DNA of 64,000 nucleotides from Hippopus hippopus (GCA_946811185.2 OX328096.1:44964252-45028251); one strand, 5' to 3'; shown: positions 43,723 to 54,724, numbered from the stretch's first letter. Notes: a model not told the origin generated them from the sequence alone. Translations and numbers: made by a program.

Positions 43723-45216
43723 ACTGTCGTCCATTAGAAACGCCTCATCTCTCTCTGTTGCGTCATATTTCATGAATTTGATATCGAATGCATGGTTTTG
43801 TATTTTAGAAATGGACTTTGTCAATATTTCTACACCTATTACATGACACAAACGTTTAGCTAAACATTACACAAATTTAAAAGCCATTTCAACAAACTCA
43901 CCCCCTAAAATTCATCAATAGCGTGTATGGCCTCCTTGACTTGCTATCAGTGCCGGCATTCGCTGTCCCATGGAACCACACAGATTACGCAGGAGATAGC
44001 GTGGAATGCGAGCCCACTCTTCACGAAGAGCATTTGTCAATTCTTGGACGTTTTGCGGCTGTGGGTTACGTCGACGTAAACGACGTCCGAGGATGTCCCA
44101 CATGTGTTCGATCAGGTTACAATCGGGAGAGTTAGCAGGCCATGGCAGCATGGCGATATTATTGGCCATGAGAAAGTTTCTGGTAAATCTGGCCGTGTGG
44201 GGGCGCGCATTGTCATGTTGAAATGTAAGGCTACGGCGTTGCTGAAACATGGGAACGACCACAAGACACAAAACTTGGTTTACATACCGTCTGGCATTTA
44301 AATTACCATTAATAACTGCTAGGTCAGTTCTAAATGTGTGGTTTATTGCTGCCTAAACCATTATACCACCACCACCAAAACGGTTGTGTTCCAGAACAAA
44401 ACTTTGGGTGTACCGTTCATTACATCGATGTAACGTGGACTCGTCCGTCGGCACAAGAGAGGTTAAAACTGGATTCGTCACTGAAGACCACATCACGCCA
44501 ACGTCTTCCGATGTTGTTTTGAGTCCACTGCCGACGTTCCCGACGGTGGTGGTCAGTTAGCACATCACCGCGGTACGGCTGCCTGCACAATATTCCACGC
44601 TCCTGAAGACGTCGCCTTACTATATTCCAACTTACATGTATTCCGCGATTCCCTGTAACCACCGACGTTGTGGATTGCGCTGTGACAAAATGGTTTCGCA
44701 AGTGACGTTGACGGATGAAATTGTCTTGTTGTACAGACGTCACACGCGGAGCACCAGGTTGGGGTCTATCAGACAAGCTCTCTGTTTCGTTTACCCGTCG
44801 AACAAGACACACTATTGTTGATCTTGCAACGTTAAAGCGTCTTGCAACGTCACTTTGAGAAAGACCGCTTTCAAGCATGCCCAAAATGTGTGCTCTTTAT
44901 TCATTATTTTGTCTTGACATTTTCGAAATTGATGTTTTCAAAATATTGCTTGGACTACTTAATTGTAAATCACTTACTGTTTACACATGCGTAATTTTGA
45001 CCAACATAACCATGTGGGGAAAATGCATGGGGCGTAGAGCAAAACGGTGCCGTGAGTCATGGTTGAAGCAAACATAATAGACTGGCACGAAATTTCATGC
45101 TTCAGTAGATTAAAGAAGTGAAAATTCTATGGTAGGCAAAACATGACATATATATTCTAGGTATGTACAAAGCTATCGCACTTTTTCGATGAGGCGTTTT
45201 TAATGGACGTCAGCGT
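43723..45216 (-). mobile_element. Tc1-like transposon, about 1.49 kb
   Basis: Inverted ends are CTGTCGTCCATTAGAAACGC at the left and the complement of CTGACGTCCATTAAAAACGC at the right, both continuing CTCATC. TA dinucleotides lie at or within two bases of both ends. It contains one reverse-strand transposase gene, now broken. Confidence 0.85.
43915..44885 (-). pseudogene. Tc1/mariner transposase, DD34E, inactivated
   Basis: The intact enzyme would cut and paste the surrounding element at TA sites. The upper part (about 44885-44424) shows the paired helix-turn-helix region (SQSDVARRFNVARSTI) and the first catalytic Asp in FSDESSFNL. The lower part (44271-43915) has HDNARPHTA with the second Asp and DCNLIEHMWD with the catalytic Glu. 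Thirty-four residues separate the second Asp from the Glu, the Tc1 spacing. Lesions are a stop just upstream of the GMLESGL segment that removes the usual N-terminus, a one-base frameshift near 44425-44445, and a TGG-to-TAG-type stop after GGGGIMV near 44352. It ends at its normal stop, so this is a dead but fairly young copy. Confidence 0.9.
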
Positions 45217-45616
45217 ATTTTATTCTACAGAAGTACAATATACATAAACAATACAATACTATTGATTAACAAATGTAATACTGCAGAAATGGGTTGGAAT
45301 GAAAGCAAAGCTTATAGAATTCTAGGGCTGGGTTAAAAGTAATACTTGATTATTTTTATGTAACGTAACCCACATCATAATCATTCCAATTTTTACTAAT
45401 CCATTTTGAAGAACTTTGGAGGAGAACCATGCAAATTTATAAGAAAAGTGCCAGTCTGTTGTGCAGTCTTTGTATAGCTATGAATAAAATGTTGCCAGTC
45501 TTTTCTTTATAAAACACATCAAATTTGACAAGTTAGACTTACCAAGTTTTGTATCAAGTTCTTGTTTGGTGTTTAATCATTTTGTTGAACAGCAGGATTT
45601 CTGCATGGTTTTATGG
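45217..45616. other. No recognisable feature
   Basis: ACAATACTATTGATTAAC near 45251 echoes the CTATTGCAATA block at 42.0 kb. Nothing more is seen. Confidence 0.3.
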
Positions 45617-45802
45617 TTAACCTTTTACCAGATGACAAAAGATTTTGGACTTGTGGATTATAGAATTTGTCTTTGAAAGGGTAGAGAACATTGTGGAAAA
45701 CAGAGAATTTGCTAATTCCAGTATTTTCTCCTTTCCCACAATGTTTTTGAAGCCTTCTTCCTCTAGGTTGTTAAAATTTGAGATTGTATGGTAAAGGATT
45801 AA
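45617..45802 (+). mobile_element. TTAA-hp MITE, internally deleted
   Basis: TTAACCTTTTACCAGATGAC to TATGGTAAAGGATTAA, 186 bp. Part of the left interior is missing and the palindrome is damaged (GAATTTGCTAATTCCAGT). Confidence 0.8.
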
Positions 45803-45905
45803 GGTTAAGGACTTGTGTCCCAATTTCCTTGGTTCAATCCTCATCTGAGTCACTTAATTTTCCTATAAGTGTCTTTGGGCAAGGTACTTAGGGGTCATGC
45901 AGTGA
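45803..45905 (+). repeat. Possible SINE fragment
   Basis: CTTGGTTCAATCCTCATC resembles a B box and is followed by GTGTCTTTGGGCAAGGTACTT, a motif frequent downstream of SINE heads. Confidence 0.35.
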
Positions 45906-46500
45906 CCAAAATAATGTTGAAAGCAGCATAGAATGTCATTGGAAAAAAAAAACAAAGAACAAATTGTTTGTCAACAGATTTTTTTCATCAGACTATAGCA
46001 AAAAAAATCGGTATTAAAATTCTGGTGTCTTAGAGCATTGCTATTGTTATAAAAATGAATTAAACTCTGTGAAAATTTGGTTGATGCTATTGCTATAAAA
46101 TGGAGTTAAGCTCTGTGAAAATTTAGTTGATGCATCCATACAAAATATAATTCTCTTGTAAGCCTGCACAGTGCACATTCAGTGTAGCCTGACCTGAATC
46201 AAGACTCTTTGCTATTGGTAAAATTGTTGCATGTCAAAAGACCATCCTACCACATGACATTGATTTTTAGACAAAATGGATCCATAATATGTGATGCCAC
46301 AACATGATTGACGCAAGATGCATGAAAATCCCTTTTCCCATAGCACTGCTTATTATAGATGATTATTCAAGAGTACAAGCACAGAAAACTATCCTGGAAT
46401 TACTCTATCCAGCCTTTAGATCCAATTTATCATTGTCCTATTAAAAAAAGTCAATATTGTGAAGAAAGAACTTGGTCAATCCTATAGCACCTGACTTATT
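45906..46500. other. Spacer with a 44-bp tandem duplication
   Basis: AGCTCTGTGAAAATTTAGTT and its variant AACTCTGTGAAAATTTGGTT repeat around 46060-46135. No gene. Confidence 0.4.
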
Positions 46501-46860
46501 TTGTCTTGCAACAGACCTGTATTAACGACGTTCGCGACAGTTTCCATTTTCGCGCTTCGTGTAACTATCACGCTCACCTTTTACTCGAAAAACGGTGAGC
46601 ACCTAACACAACTGATCCTGCCACACTGCAGAATGGATAAACCAAGAACTAAAATGGGTCGTGTCATGTCAGCAAAATGAAGAAAAAAGTATTTGAATCA
46701 TTATTATATGCGAGGCATGAATCCAAAATTACGCTTTCAAAAGATCGGACTGAAAGTCAATGTGAATCACCTAACTACGTCACCTGACAACGGAAATATG
46801 GACACAGATGCTACTACTGGCGCTTTATCGTATCATATCGACGAGCTAAAACATCCTTTC
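46501..46860. other. CpG-richer block without an assignable gene
   Basis: CpG is locally enriched (46525-46600 and 46730-46850) and GCTCACC/GGTGAGC form an inverted pair at about 46571-46600. A 72-residue frame starts at 46693, but its last part is TTAA-hp sequence, so I do not call it coding. Confidence 0.3.
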
Positions 46861-46915
46861 AGATGCAGATGCTTTCAGTTTGGTCTAGTCCAAAATTATG
46901 TCACTTGGTAAAGAC
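46861..46915 (-). mobile_element. TTAA-hp right-end fragment
   Basis: GATGCTTTCAGTTTGGTC, then CAAAATTATGTCACTTGGT, then AAAGAC. Confidence 0.6.
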
Positions 46916-46939
46916 TTGCAGAAAACGAGGGGCTGTACA

Positions 46940-47174
46940 TAACTCTTTCTCCTTTACCAGGTTGTCCTTTAGCTTGATGAGTCTGCAGCAGACAACATTA
47001 GAAAACATTGATGTAAAAAGGAGAAATTGCTCCTAATGATAGATTTTTCTTTTTCGCACAATGATTTCTGACCCATCAAAGAACTGTGATACATGAATAC
47101 CAGGTTTTGGTTTAGCGTCTGCAAACGCGTCAAATTTAGATGAGTCTAAAATTAGTCGTTTGGAAATAGGTTAA
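46940..47174 (-). mobile_element. TTAA-hp MITE, diverged
   Basis: ATAACTCTTTCTCCTTTACC left, GTTTGGAAATAGGTTAA right. The palindrome is replaced by GAAATTGCTCCTAATGATAG. Confidence 0.6.
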
Positions 47175-47550
47175 ATGCTAACATCAGTATAACATTTATA
47201 TGCTATGAATTGGTTTATTATAACCAACAAACTTGATTCTTATAAATATTGTTGTATTATTGAAAAAATTGAGATAATTAACTTCATATAATGTCTGTGT
47301 CTTTGACAAACCCTACATTTACTCATTAGTTAGTTCCCCACCCACAAACTTAAAATGTATTTTCTTAAAAAATAAGGCTGGTGACCTATTTGTTTTAAGC
47401 CTGATTCTTGTAGTTTAGTACCTGAATATTATTTACAGAAAAAATAAGAAAAATTTGAATGTTAGAACATTTAAAAAAATAACTTTAAAAGATACTCTTT
47501 GGTTCTTTTGTTTTTTTCCAAAATAAAGGCATTTTGGCCATAAGGGTTTT
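47175..47550. other. No recognisable feature
   Basis: Very AT-rich spacer. Confidence 0.35.
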
Positions 47551-48145
47551 TAGCTCCACTGGCCGAAGGCAAGAGAGCTATTGTCATGGCGTTGTGTCCG
47601 TCGTGCGTCCGTCCGTGCGTGCATCTGTAAACTTTTTCTTTAAAAAACTTCTCCTCAGAAACTATTGACTGGATTTTTACCAAATTTCACAGGAATGTTC
47701 CTTTGGTGGTCCTCTTTCAAATTCCTTCAAATAATTGTGTTCCATGAAGAATTCTGGTTGCCATGGCAACCAAAGTAAAAAACCTTTAAAAATCTTCTCC
47801 TCCCAAACCGCTATTTGGATAGCATTATTATTTTGCAGGAATGTTCCTTAGATACAGGTTTACAGAATTCCTTAAAAAAAAAAAGATCTGTCAAAAAACA
47901 TGGCTTTTATGGGAGACTCATTTTCCTTTTATGGTATAAAGTAAAATCTTTGAAAAATTTCTTCTCTAAAACTATTCATTGGATTTCATTGTTGTTTTGC
48001 AGGTAAGTTCCTATGGTGGTTGTCTACCAAATTGTTTCTTCAGTGAGCTAAAATGCAGGATTGAATGATAATTGTTAAAAACTTCCTTTTGCCATTATAG
48101 AAATATCAGGCCTGTGGAGCGATAGAGGCGCTCAAGCGCCTCTAG
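47551..48145 (+). mobile_element. Helentron-like element with a different tail hairpin
   Basis: The head is TAGCTCCACTGGCCGAAGGC after a T run, followed by GTCCGTCGTGCGTCCGTCC. The tail has CCTGTGGAGCG and the hairpin AGAGGCGCTCAAGCGCCTCT (48124-48143), then AG and a T run. The tail hairpin sequence is unrelated to GGGCCATCATGGCCC of the other copies but occupies the same place. Confidence 0.65.
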
Positions 48146-48690
48146 TTTTTTTAAATATTGATACTCAGTATACTCTAAATTATTTTTTCATTAAATTTGA
48201 TGTTTCACCAATACAATGACATAAAATTTGCTTATAATTGTTGTCATTTAAAAAAAATATACATAGACTTAGTTTTTATAGGTGAAATTTCATCCTGAAC
48301 TGCGCAACTCGGGGTGTACTAAAAGAAATATTCATAGAATTTTCCCAAAGCTGGTGACCCCCTCTTTTTATGTCCTATTTTTGTAGATCAGATAATAAAC
48401 TATCACCAAACAAAGTTTCATGAAATTCTGAATGTTTTGAAAAAATGGTGAAACTAGCGATCGTCTTTAAAACTCTGAGGCTAAAGCTTGCTGCAAGCAA
48501 TTTTTCCCTTTACCAAGCTGTTTCATTTGCATTCATGTGTTAAACCTTATTCATTTTGATATACAGTGTATTCTATACTGTAGATATGTATTACACTTTA
48601 TTTTACAAGGATATTTCTAAGATGTCTGCTGCCAATTTGTGTCAGAAGGCTAAGAGTTAATAGAATACTCATAGATTTTTACCAGGACAT
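48146..48690. other. No recognisable feature
   Basis: AT-rich sequence. Confidence 0.3.
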
Positions 48691-49743
48691 ACCATATTGT
48701 CCCATAGATGCTCCCCCTATAATCAACACTCCCCCAACTTTCTTCTAACTGAAAATGGGCTTTCCTGACTGCCAATCCATCGATAAAGTTGAAAGAAAAA
48801 TCAGCTTGAATATACTTACTGCATTGACATAATCCTAATTACTTCACAAATCAATGTCACTTACACCTGGCTATCTAAATAAACATACACTTCAGATAAT
48901 ATTTTAAACTTCTGGTAACAGAAAGTTTGATAACTTACTTGGAAAATCTTTAAAGAGACATCATTACAGCTATAGAGTAAACAAACGCTATTAAAACTTG
49001 ACAGTGTTATCTAGTCAGCTGTGTAAACGTAGGTAAAAAATCAATATAAGGTGTATGGGGTAAAGAAACTGTAGGGATTTGTCCTCGATTTAAAGCAGAA
49101 ACTGGTTATGTCTTTGGCTAGCCGCAATAGAATGATATGCATTTTTTATCTGCCGTAATCTGTGCAACCTTGCAACCATCAGGGGCAACATTTGGCATGA
49201 AGATACAAGAGAGATTATAGTTTCATAAAATAAAGAAAATAAATAACGGTTAAAAAAATGGATGAAAACGAGTGAAGATGTATGTTTAAGAAAGTGAAAG
49301 TACTGAAGACAAGTGTCAGATATTAAGGACAGGGCACCCTAATGGAATTCATGTAACATTCGTGTAACATCACTTTTCAATCCCAAAATTGTATGGATTC
49401 GGCTAAGACTTGGGTAATCCGTAATTGAGGCGGGGACCAGCGTTTATCAGCCGATCGATGACGGATTACAGGAGTCTGAGCCAAATCCGTATGTTTTTTT
49501 GGCGATGAAAGGCGAAGTTACATGTGTCCCATTAGTGTTCCCTATCCTTAATCGCCACGAACGTAATCTAAATTCCAAATGAATCATGATCAGCTGTAAA
49601 ATCGATATTCTGCACTGACTAAAACCTGGACAGTAATGTTGTTGTCATCTTCAGAAAATTCCATGTTGTTGTACCTCTATTAATCGCCACCCCCCTTTGG
49701 AGAATGCAACGCCCCCGGGTAGAGTTAAAAAGAGACAATATGG
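48691..49743. mobile_element. pogo/Tigger-like non-autonomous DNA transposon
   Basis: Ends are TACCATATTGTCCC (left) and GACAATATGGTA (right), exact inverted repeats over TACCATATTGTC, with TA as the implied target. Subterminal ATTAATCGCCACCCCC and ATAATCAACACTCCCCC are repeated inverted motifs. Interior blocks align with the old copy at 8.5-9.25 kb. A 229-bp foldback element interrupts it. No transposase is readable. Confidence 0.6.
49323..49551. mobile_element. Foldback MITE inserted in the pogo-like element
   Basis: TTAAGGACAGGGCACCCTAA and the complement of TTAAGGATAGGGAACACTAA form the ends. Inside, TATGGATTCGGCT pairs with AGCCAAATCCGTA and GGTAATCCGT with ACGGATTAC. The target could be TA or TTAA and cannot be resolved here. 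Confidence 0.65.
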
Positions 49744-49955
49744 TAGTTTTCAATATTGGATTGTCCAGCTTTTGAGGGTGACACCATGGCAGTAGTTCAC
49801 ATGCAAGTCAGTCTTATTATTAAAAAGGAAAAACATAATTGAATCATGCTCTGTGAAAAGGGGGTTTAATGCTTCTGCATTAAAGTATCAATTCGCGCAG
49901 GCTGATTTGGATCGAAATTTTTTGCTATTGCTATATTTTTGCAAGACTACACATT

Positions 49956-50233
49956 CAGTGGCGTAGCTGCCATATACGCACATACGCACGTGCGTACACA
50001 CTGGAGCCGCGAGTATGAGTTTAAATACTTAAAAACGGCTTCGGAGAGCTCATTTTTTCACCTCTATATTGCCTTAATTTCGTTTTCGTCAGTGGGACAA
50101 AGAATCAGGGGGGCTTTGCCCCCCCCCTGGTCCCCCCATAAGGGGCTCTGCCCCCTTAACCCCTGTTGGGGGAGGACCCCCAAACCCCCCTTCCAATGTG
50201 CGTACTGTCATTTAGGCTCCAGCTACGCCACTG
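49956..50233. mobile_element. CAGTGGCGTAGC-ended MITE with 5-bp duplication
   Basis: Exact inverted ends CAGTGGCGTAGCTG / CAGCTACGCCACTG, flanked by ACATT on both sides (49951-49955, 50234-50238). The interior is a series of GC-rich hairpins (GGGGGGCTTTGCCCCCC, GGGGGAGGACCCCC). Its 101-residue frame is a by-product. The layout fits a small hAT-like element. Confidence 0.85.
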
Positions 50234-50238
50234 ACATT

Positions 50239-51281
50239 GATTGATAAACCTTGGATGACACTTCTGATTTTACAAACAATTATGATATTATGTACATGTG
50301 GAAGATAACCTTTGAAAAGATTGTTGATGAAGAGTAGCAGTTAAAAGTTTCTTCTCTCACAGTGTTCTCCATATCATTTAAGAAAAGTTAATCTCATTTC
50401 CTTTAAATGTTTTCTGCTTTCTCTTCAACTGGTTTGGTAAATCTGTGATAAAAACATCCTTTATGGTAATGGGTTAATTTGTAGTCTGCTAAATACAATG
50501 TAGATAGATCCATCAAGCTCGAATGTCTTGATAGAATGGAGGGCATACATAGATCCAGTCCATTACTGAACTCAATGGAGTGAATGGTCTTTGCAGCCTT
50601 ATCTTGATTTACTCTAAAGCATGGTAAACTGACAAGAGCATGCTCAGTGTTGAAAATAATAAGAGAAAAAGTTTTAATTGTTGAATGTTCTGCCTTAATA
50701 AATTTTCTATTATATTGGCAGAGCTTTTTCCCCATATTACTTACTTTGAATTCAGAAGTATCTGGAAATTGCCAATAAAGTCAAGGGTGCTGTGAACCAT
50801 GCCCAGGAACTTTCAGCGTTCATTTTCATCAATAGTTTGTAATTTCTTCAATGAATTCTCTACTTCTAGACAAGTTTTCAGTGTTTAAGTTCAGTGTGAC
50901 AGTTAATTGTCTTAAGTGACCTTGTTGAATAGTGCAGGACACTTTGATACTTCCAGACTGTCATACATTCCATGTTTTATGGAACATTGTGATGGTGAAA
51001 GTATTGGGGTTAGTTTTGATGGACATTAAATAGATTCAGTGAAATTAAATTTTTGGTGTGTTTCATTGCTTTTAAAAGTTATTGGTTACTCCTGGAAATG
51101 GCAGTGAAGTCAAACAATATGTTTCAGCCAGCATTTTTGACGGATTTATTTATTGGAACTTTAGTAATTAAAAAGAAAGTTACAGACAGTCAGTACTGTG
51201 CATTTGTACTGCTAGATTTCTCTCTTTTCAAATTTCATCATTAATTCTATAGACATGTACTTAAACTTTAAGCTCTAAATA
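50239..51281. other. No recognisable feature
   Basis: A 110-residue reverse frame (50403-50735) has no recognisable motif or splice context. A faint TTAA-hp trace is near 50340-50480. Confidence 0.35.
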
Positions 51282-51372
51282 ATCCTGTACCAAATAATCC
51301 CAAGTTTCATGGACCCTGAGATAATTTACTTTTGCTAACATCCTGTAAAATGGAGTAAATGCTGGTAACCAA
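51282..51372 (-). mobile_element. TTAA-hp left-half fragment
   Basis: ATAATCCTGTACCAAATAAT, then ATGGACCCTGAGATAA and GAGTAAATGCTGGTAACC. Confidence 0.5.
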
Positions 51373-51929
51373 ATCTCATCTGTCAACCAAACGTCACTGC
51401 CATGGTGTTTCCCACTTATTTAAGCAAATACTCTCTGAATTTCCTTCAAATTTTTGTGGTGATACTCTATGGCCAGATGTATAATTTGTGTATTCCTCAA
51501 AATTTCTGCAAGATTTTAGATCTACATCATGCACAAAATCATTGGTAGCAGATAACAACATGAGTTTCACAAATGAAATTTGTGTCAGTTTCTGGTCATA
51601 AACAAACTAGAAAAGAGAGACGGAGGGATTTTTAAAATAATGATTGCAATACTAGATGCTGGGGAGGAAAATGTAGATAAAGATGAGATTGTGTAGAATG
51701 AGTAATCTAATCTTAGTCCAGCATTATTTGACATTGTAGGCGTTCTACTCAAAACAGCCTAGAAATTCAAAATAATTGGCTTACTTCTATTGGCCTCAAA
51801 ATGTCTGTTGCATTAATATTTAGCGTCTGAAAGATTCCTTATATGAACCCATTGAAAACTTTAAATTTCAATTTACACAAAGAACAAACTTTTAAAAGCA
51901 GGGCATATATTTTTTTTATCATTCTTGGA
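51373..51929. other. No recognisable feature
   Basis: AT-rich spacer. Confidence 0.3.
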
Positions 51930-52040
51930 TGAAATGGAAAACGTGGGAATGGGAGCAATTGCTCATCAGGAGCAATTGCTCCATTTCCCACATTGTTTTC
52001 CAGAGCAGTCATCTATGGTGGCTTAAAAAGTTGTATTTAT
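51930..52040 (+). mobile_element. TTAA-hp relative with a rewritten palindrome
   Basis: ATGGAAAACGTGGGAATGGG and CCATTTCCCACATTGTTTTCC are the usual outer arms, but the inner stem is GGAGCAATTGCTC ... GGAGCAATTGCTCC instead of GGAGAAAATGCTGG. Both arms have changed together. Termini are lost. Confidence 0.6.
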
Positions 52041-52175
52041 ATAGCAAACAGATTAATTGCAATGTGTCATATTAGAAAATTAGCTATCAGTATTATCAGG
52101 AAAACATCTGCCTGTTATGATATATTCCCTGAGTCACCTTGTAATATTGTTTGTCAAGTTATTAGAGAGAGATGT
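52041..52175. other. No recognisable feature
   Basis: Short spacer. Confidence 0.3.
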
Positions 52176-52400
52176 TTAACCCTTTTACCATACAATCCGG
52201 AGAATAAACGATGCTAATAAAGAAGCCTTTTGAAAATATTGTAGGGAAAGGAGAAAACGCCGGCCAGCTTTGCCTAAAATGTTTTCTACATTTTCAAAAA
52301 CTAGTCCTGTCATTCGAGCCACGTTTAATTTGTCATCTGCAGTTACATGTAGTTTAAATTTTGGATCAGTCTAAATTTTGTCATGTGGTAAAGAACTCTT
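52176..52400 (-). mobile_element. TTAA-hp MITE, palindrome lost
   Basis: TTAACCCTTTTACCATACAA left, CATGTGGTAAAGAACTC right; the centre reads AACGCCGGCCAGC. Confidence 0.75.
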
Positions 52401-52954
52401 GAACAAGTTAAAGTCCACTAAATAGTTTGTTTTATTCTGTATATAAATCTCACTTGCAGCAAGTTCTGAGCCTCTTATTGCCAGAATATCTATCAAAGTT
52501 TCAGATAAGTGGGATTTTTATTAGATTGCACATGCAGCTGTTACAACCAATCGCTCTTTTTCTCACAATATTTTCCATAATGTTGAAAAGCTAAATTTTC
52601 TTTTATTTCAAATTGGTGCCTTGTGCCTCAATAATTATTTAACATTTTTGGTAGTTCCAAATATAGCTTGAAATTTGGTTATGATAAGAACAAAATCAAA
52701 TCAAAAGATTAAATAGATCTATTATAAATTTGACTGAGTTCTAGTTTGTTATGAATCACTTGGAGCAGAAAATCTGAATTTGAATTATTTTCTTGCTCCA
52801 CATTGAAATTTTGTCAAATTGAGATTTTGATTAGTTGTATCCTCTTATTTGTCATTGATCAACGTTGGAATCAGTTTTCCATCGGAATAGCCTTAAATTA
52901 GAATTCAGTAGGTCATGCACTTTATTGTGCAATAGTAAAGTGGCCAGAATCTTG
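52401..52954. other. No recognisable feature
   Basis: AT-rich spacer. Confidence 0.3.
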
Positions 52955-53381
52955 ATCAACCCTTTACTGCACAATCCCAACTTTAAACTCGTTAGCAAAC
53001 AACAAAATTTTAGACTAGTGCAAATTGAAAGCATTGGCAGATGACAAAAGTTGAGTTTTTTTTGGAAGGGTAGAATATATTGTGGGAAAAGGAGAAAATC
53101 TTGGTTTCCAGCATTTTTCGCCTTTTTCCTAAATATTTTCAAAAGGCTTCTTTCTTAGGTTCATCAAAAGTCAGGATTATGCGTTAAAGGGTAAAGGACC
53201 CATAGGTAGAAGACTTTCAGAAACATTTTAGAAAATGCAGATATCTAGCAGTTTCACCCCTTTTCCACAATGTTTTCTCCACTTTCTGAGACATTTTTCA
53301 TCATTTAAACCACATCAGTCTGTCTCCTGTAAATGCTTTCAATATGGAGTATAAAGTTTTGTACTCTGGTAAAGAGTTAGC
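52955..53381 (-). mobile_element. TTAA-hp MITE interrupted by another TTAA-hp copy
   Basis: The outer left end TCAACCCTTTACTGCACAAT reaches CCAACTTTAA. The outer copy resumes at GACCCATAGGTAGAAGACTT and ends TCTGGTAAAGAGTTA. The interruption is at the family's own internal TTAA (ACTTTTAACGACC). Confidence 0.8.
52983..53196 (+). mobile_element. Nested TTAA-hp MITE (inner copy)
   Basis: TTAAACTCGTTAGCAAACAA left. The right end is decayed to GCGTTAAAGGGTAAAGG. Palindrome present with several changes. Confidence 0.8.
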
Positions 53382-53556
53382 TCCCAGAGTACTCATTGAT
53401 AAGTGGTACATTTTCAGTTTGGAAAAAGATGCAGATAGTGCAAAGTGAGAGATGCTCTGATCCACAAATTTTACAATATATTGAATCATGTTGATCCAAA
53501 ACCAGAATGTACAGTGTCATCCTCTACAATCTATTCCTGAACATGGCAGCAGTGAC

Positions 53557-53786
53557 TTAACCCAATACTAGATGACAAAACTTTAGACTTGTGACCAAAT
53601 AGAAAGCATTTGCAGACGACAAATCATATAATTATGTCTCCAATATGATGTTTTTTCAAGGTTAAAAAAACGCTGAGAGAGTTGGAGAAAATATTGGTTA
53701 CCATCCTTTGCTCCTTTTTCACAATGTTTTCAAAAACCTTAGTGCTCAGAATTGTAAAAACACGGAATTAGTTTTTAAAGTGTTAA
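53557..53786 (+). mobile_element. TTAA-hp MITE, full length, diverged
   Basis: TTAACCCAATACTAGATGAC to TTTTTAAAGTGTTAA. Palindrome eroded (GAAAATATTGGTTACCATCC). Confidence 0.75.
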
Positions 53787-54155
53787 GTTGTCCTCTGCAC
53801 TCCTACAATTAATAGATTACTGTATTCTTTAATAGATTACTGTTTGCATTTCCTGTTAACTCTCTATATAGTGTCTACATCAAAGTTTTTTTTGCTCTCA
53901 CTGGGATTGACAACATTTAACTAAGAAAATTTTTTCTCAGATTTTATGTGGTACTGGTGGCAAAAGAGACTTTGATAAATTTCTACAGATTTAAGACCAG
54001 TATTTTCATTTATGTAGCAGTCTAGGGCTAACATATGGAAGGAAGTACTGGTAAATGTTAAATGCTAAGGGAAGTTATTCTTTCTTGTGCTGAAAGTTCA
54101 CAGAACTTGTAAAGAACAGTTACAAAATATTCTGTTGTTGATTCTACCACCTAAG
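53787..54155. other. Putative intron sequence upstream of the His-rich exon
   Basis: No repeat or gene is seen. It ends in a pyrimidine-biased stretch (TTCTACCACCTAAG), a usable splice acceptor. Confidence 0.3.
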
Positions 54156-54422
54156 ATGGCAGCAATCATTACCTCAACCTCTACACAATTTACACTGGAG
54201 CATCAACAGTGGTGGCCATCAGAACATCATCTTGAGGAGAGTCATAAGCACTTTAGTCACAGTGATCTTGACCTAGATAAAAATGGTAGTCATGGTAACA
54301 AGCATGGTCACCATGGTGATAAACATAGTAAAAGTCATTACAGTGAACATGAACATAGTGATAAGCATAGTTATGATCAGAGAGATAGACATGGATATGC
54401 AAAAGACAGGATATTTCAAATG
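54156..54422 (+). CDS. Candidate coding exon, His/Lys/Ser/Asp-rich
   Basis: A frame of 89 codons starts at ATG 54156 and ends at the strong splice donor ATG/GTAAGC (54422/54423), phase 0. The ATG is preceded by CCTAAG, so it is either an internal exon joined at AAG/ATG or, given the good AAGATGG start context, a first coding exon. Residues 1-30 are mixed (MAAIITSTSTQF, HQQWWPSEHH). Residues 31-80 are low complexity with repeated HSDLDLDKNG-, HGNKHGHHGDKHSK- and EHEHSDKHS-type runs, which could bind metal or form a disordered linker. That is inference. Codon use lacks the repeat signatures of the surrounding MITEs. I do not recognise the family. It lies in a gap between transposons, which is itself mild support for function. 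Confidence 0.5.
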
Positions 54423-54479
54423 GTAAGCATACATTCTTAGCTATGGTATAAGTCTAAGCTGTTTTAAGTTTTTGCCATG

Positions 54480-54680
54480 AGACAGAACTTTAGGCCTAGC
54501 CAAATTGAAAGCTTTTTTAGATGACAAAGTAAATGGGACTCATAAATTGAATATTGTCCATAACAGGATACAAAACATTTGTGAAAAAGGAGAAAATGCT
54601 GTTATTTTCTCCTTTTCCCAAATGTTTTCAAAAACCTTATTTAGGGTCATGAAAACTTGGATTGTTTGATAAAGCGTTAA
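54480..54680 (+). mobile_element. TTAA-hp MITE, left end lost
   Basis: Starts at GACAGAACTTTAGGCCTAGC. The palindrome is shortened at its centre (AAAATGCTGTTATTTTC). Right end TTTGATAAAGCGTTAA. Confidence 0.75.
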
Positions 54681-54724
54681 CATAGCATGTCTTTTTGAAT
54701 GATTTGTATAGTGGAAAAATTTCT

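Noticed and set aside
50403..50735. 110-residue reverse frame
   Set aside because: No recognisable motif, no flanking splice sites, and AT-driven composition. ORFs of this length are expected by chance in 64 kb.
54087..54155. Upstream extension of the His-rich exon to ATG 54087
   Set aside because: That segment looks intronic, and ATG 54156 sits right after a plausible AAG acceptor and in a better start context.
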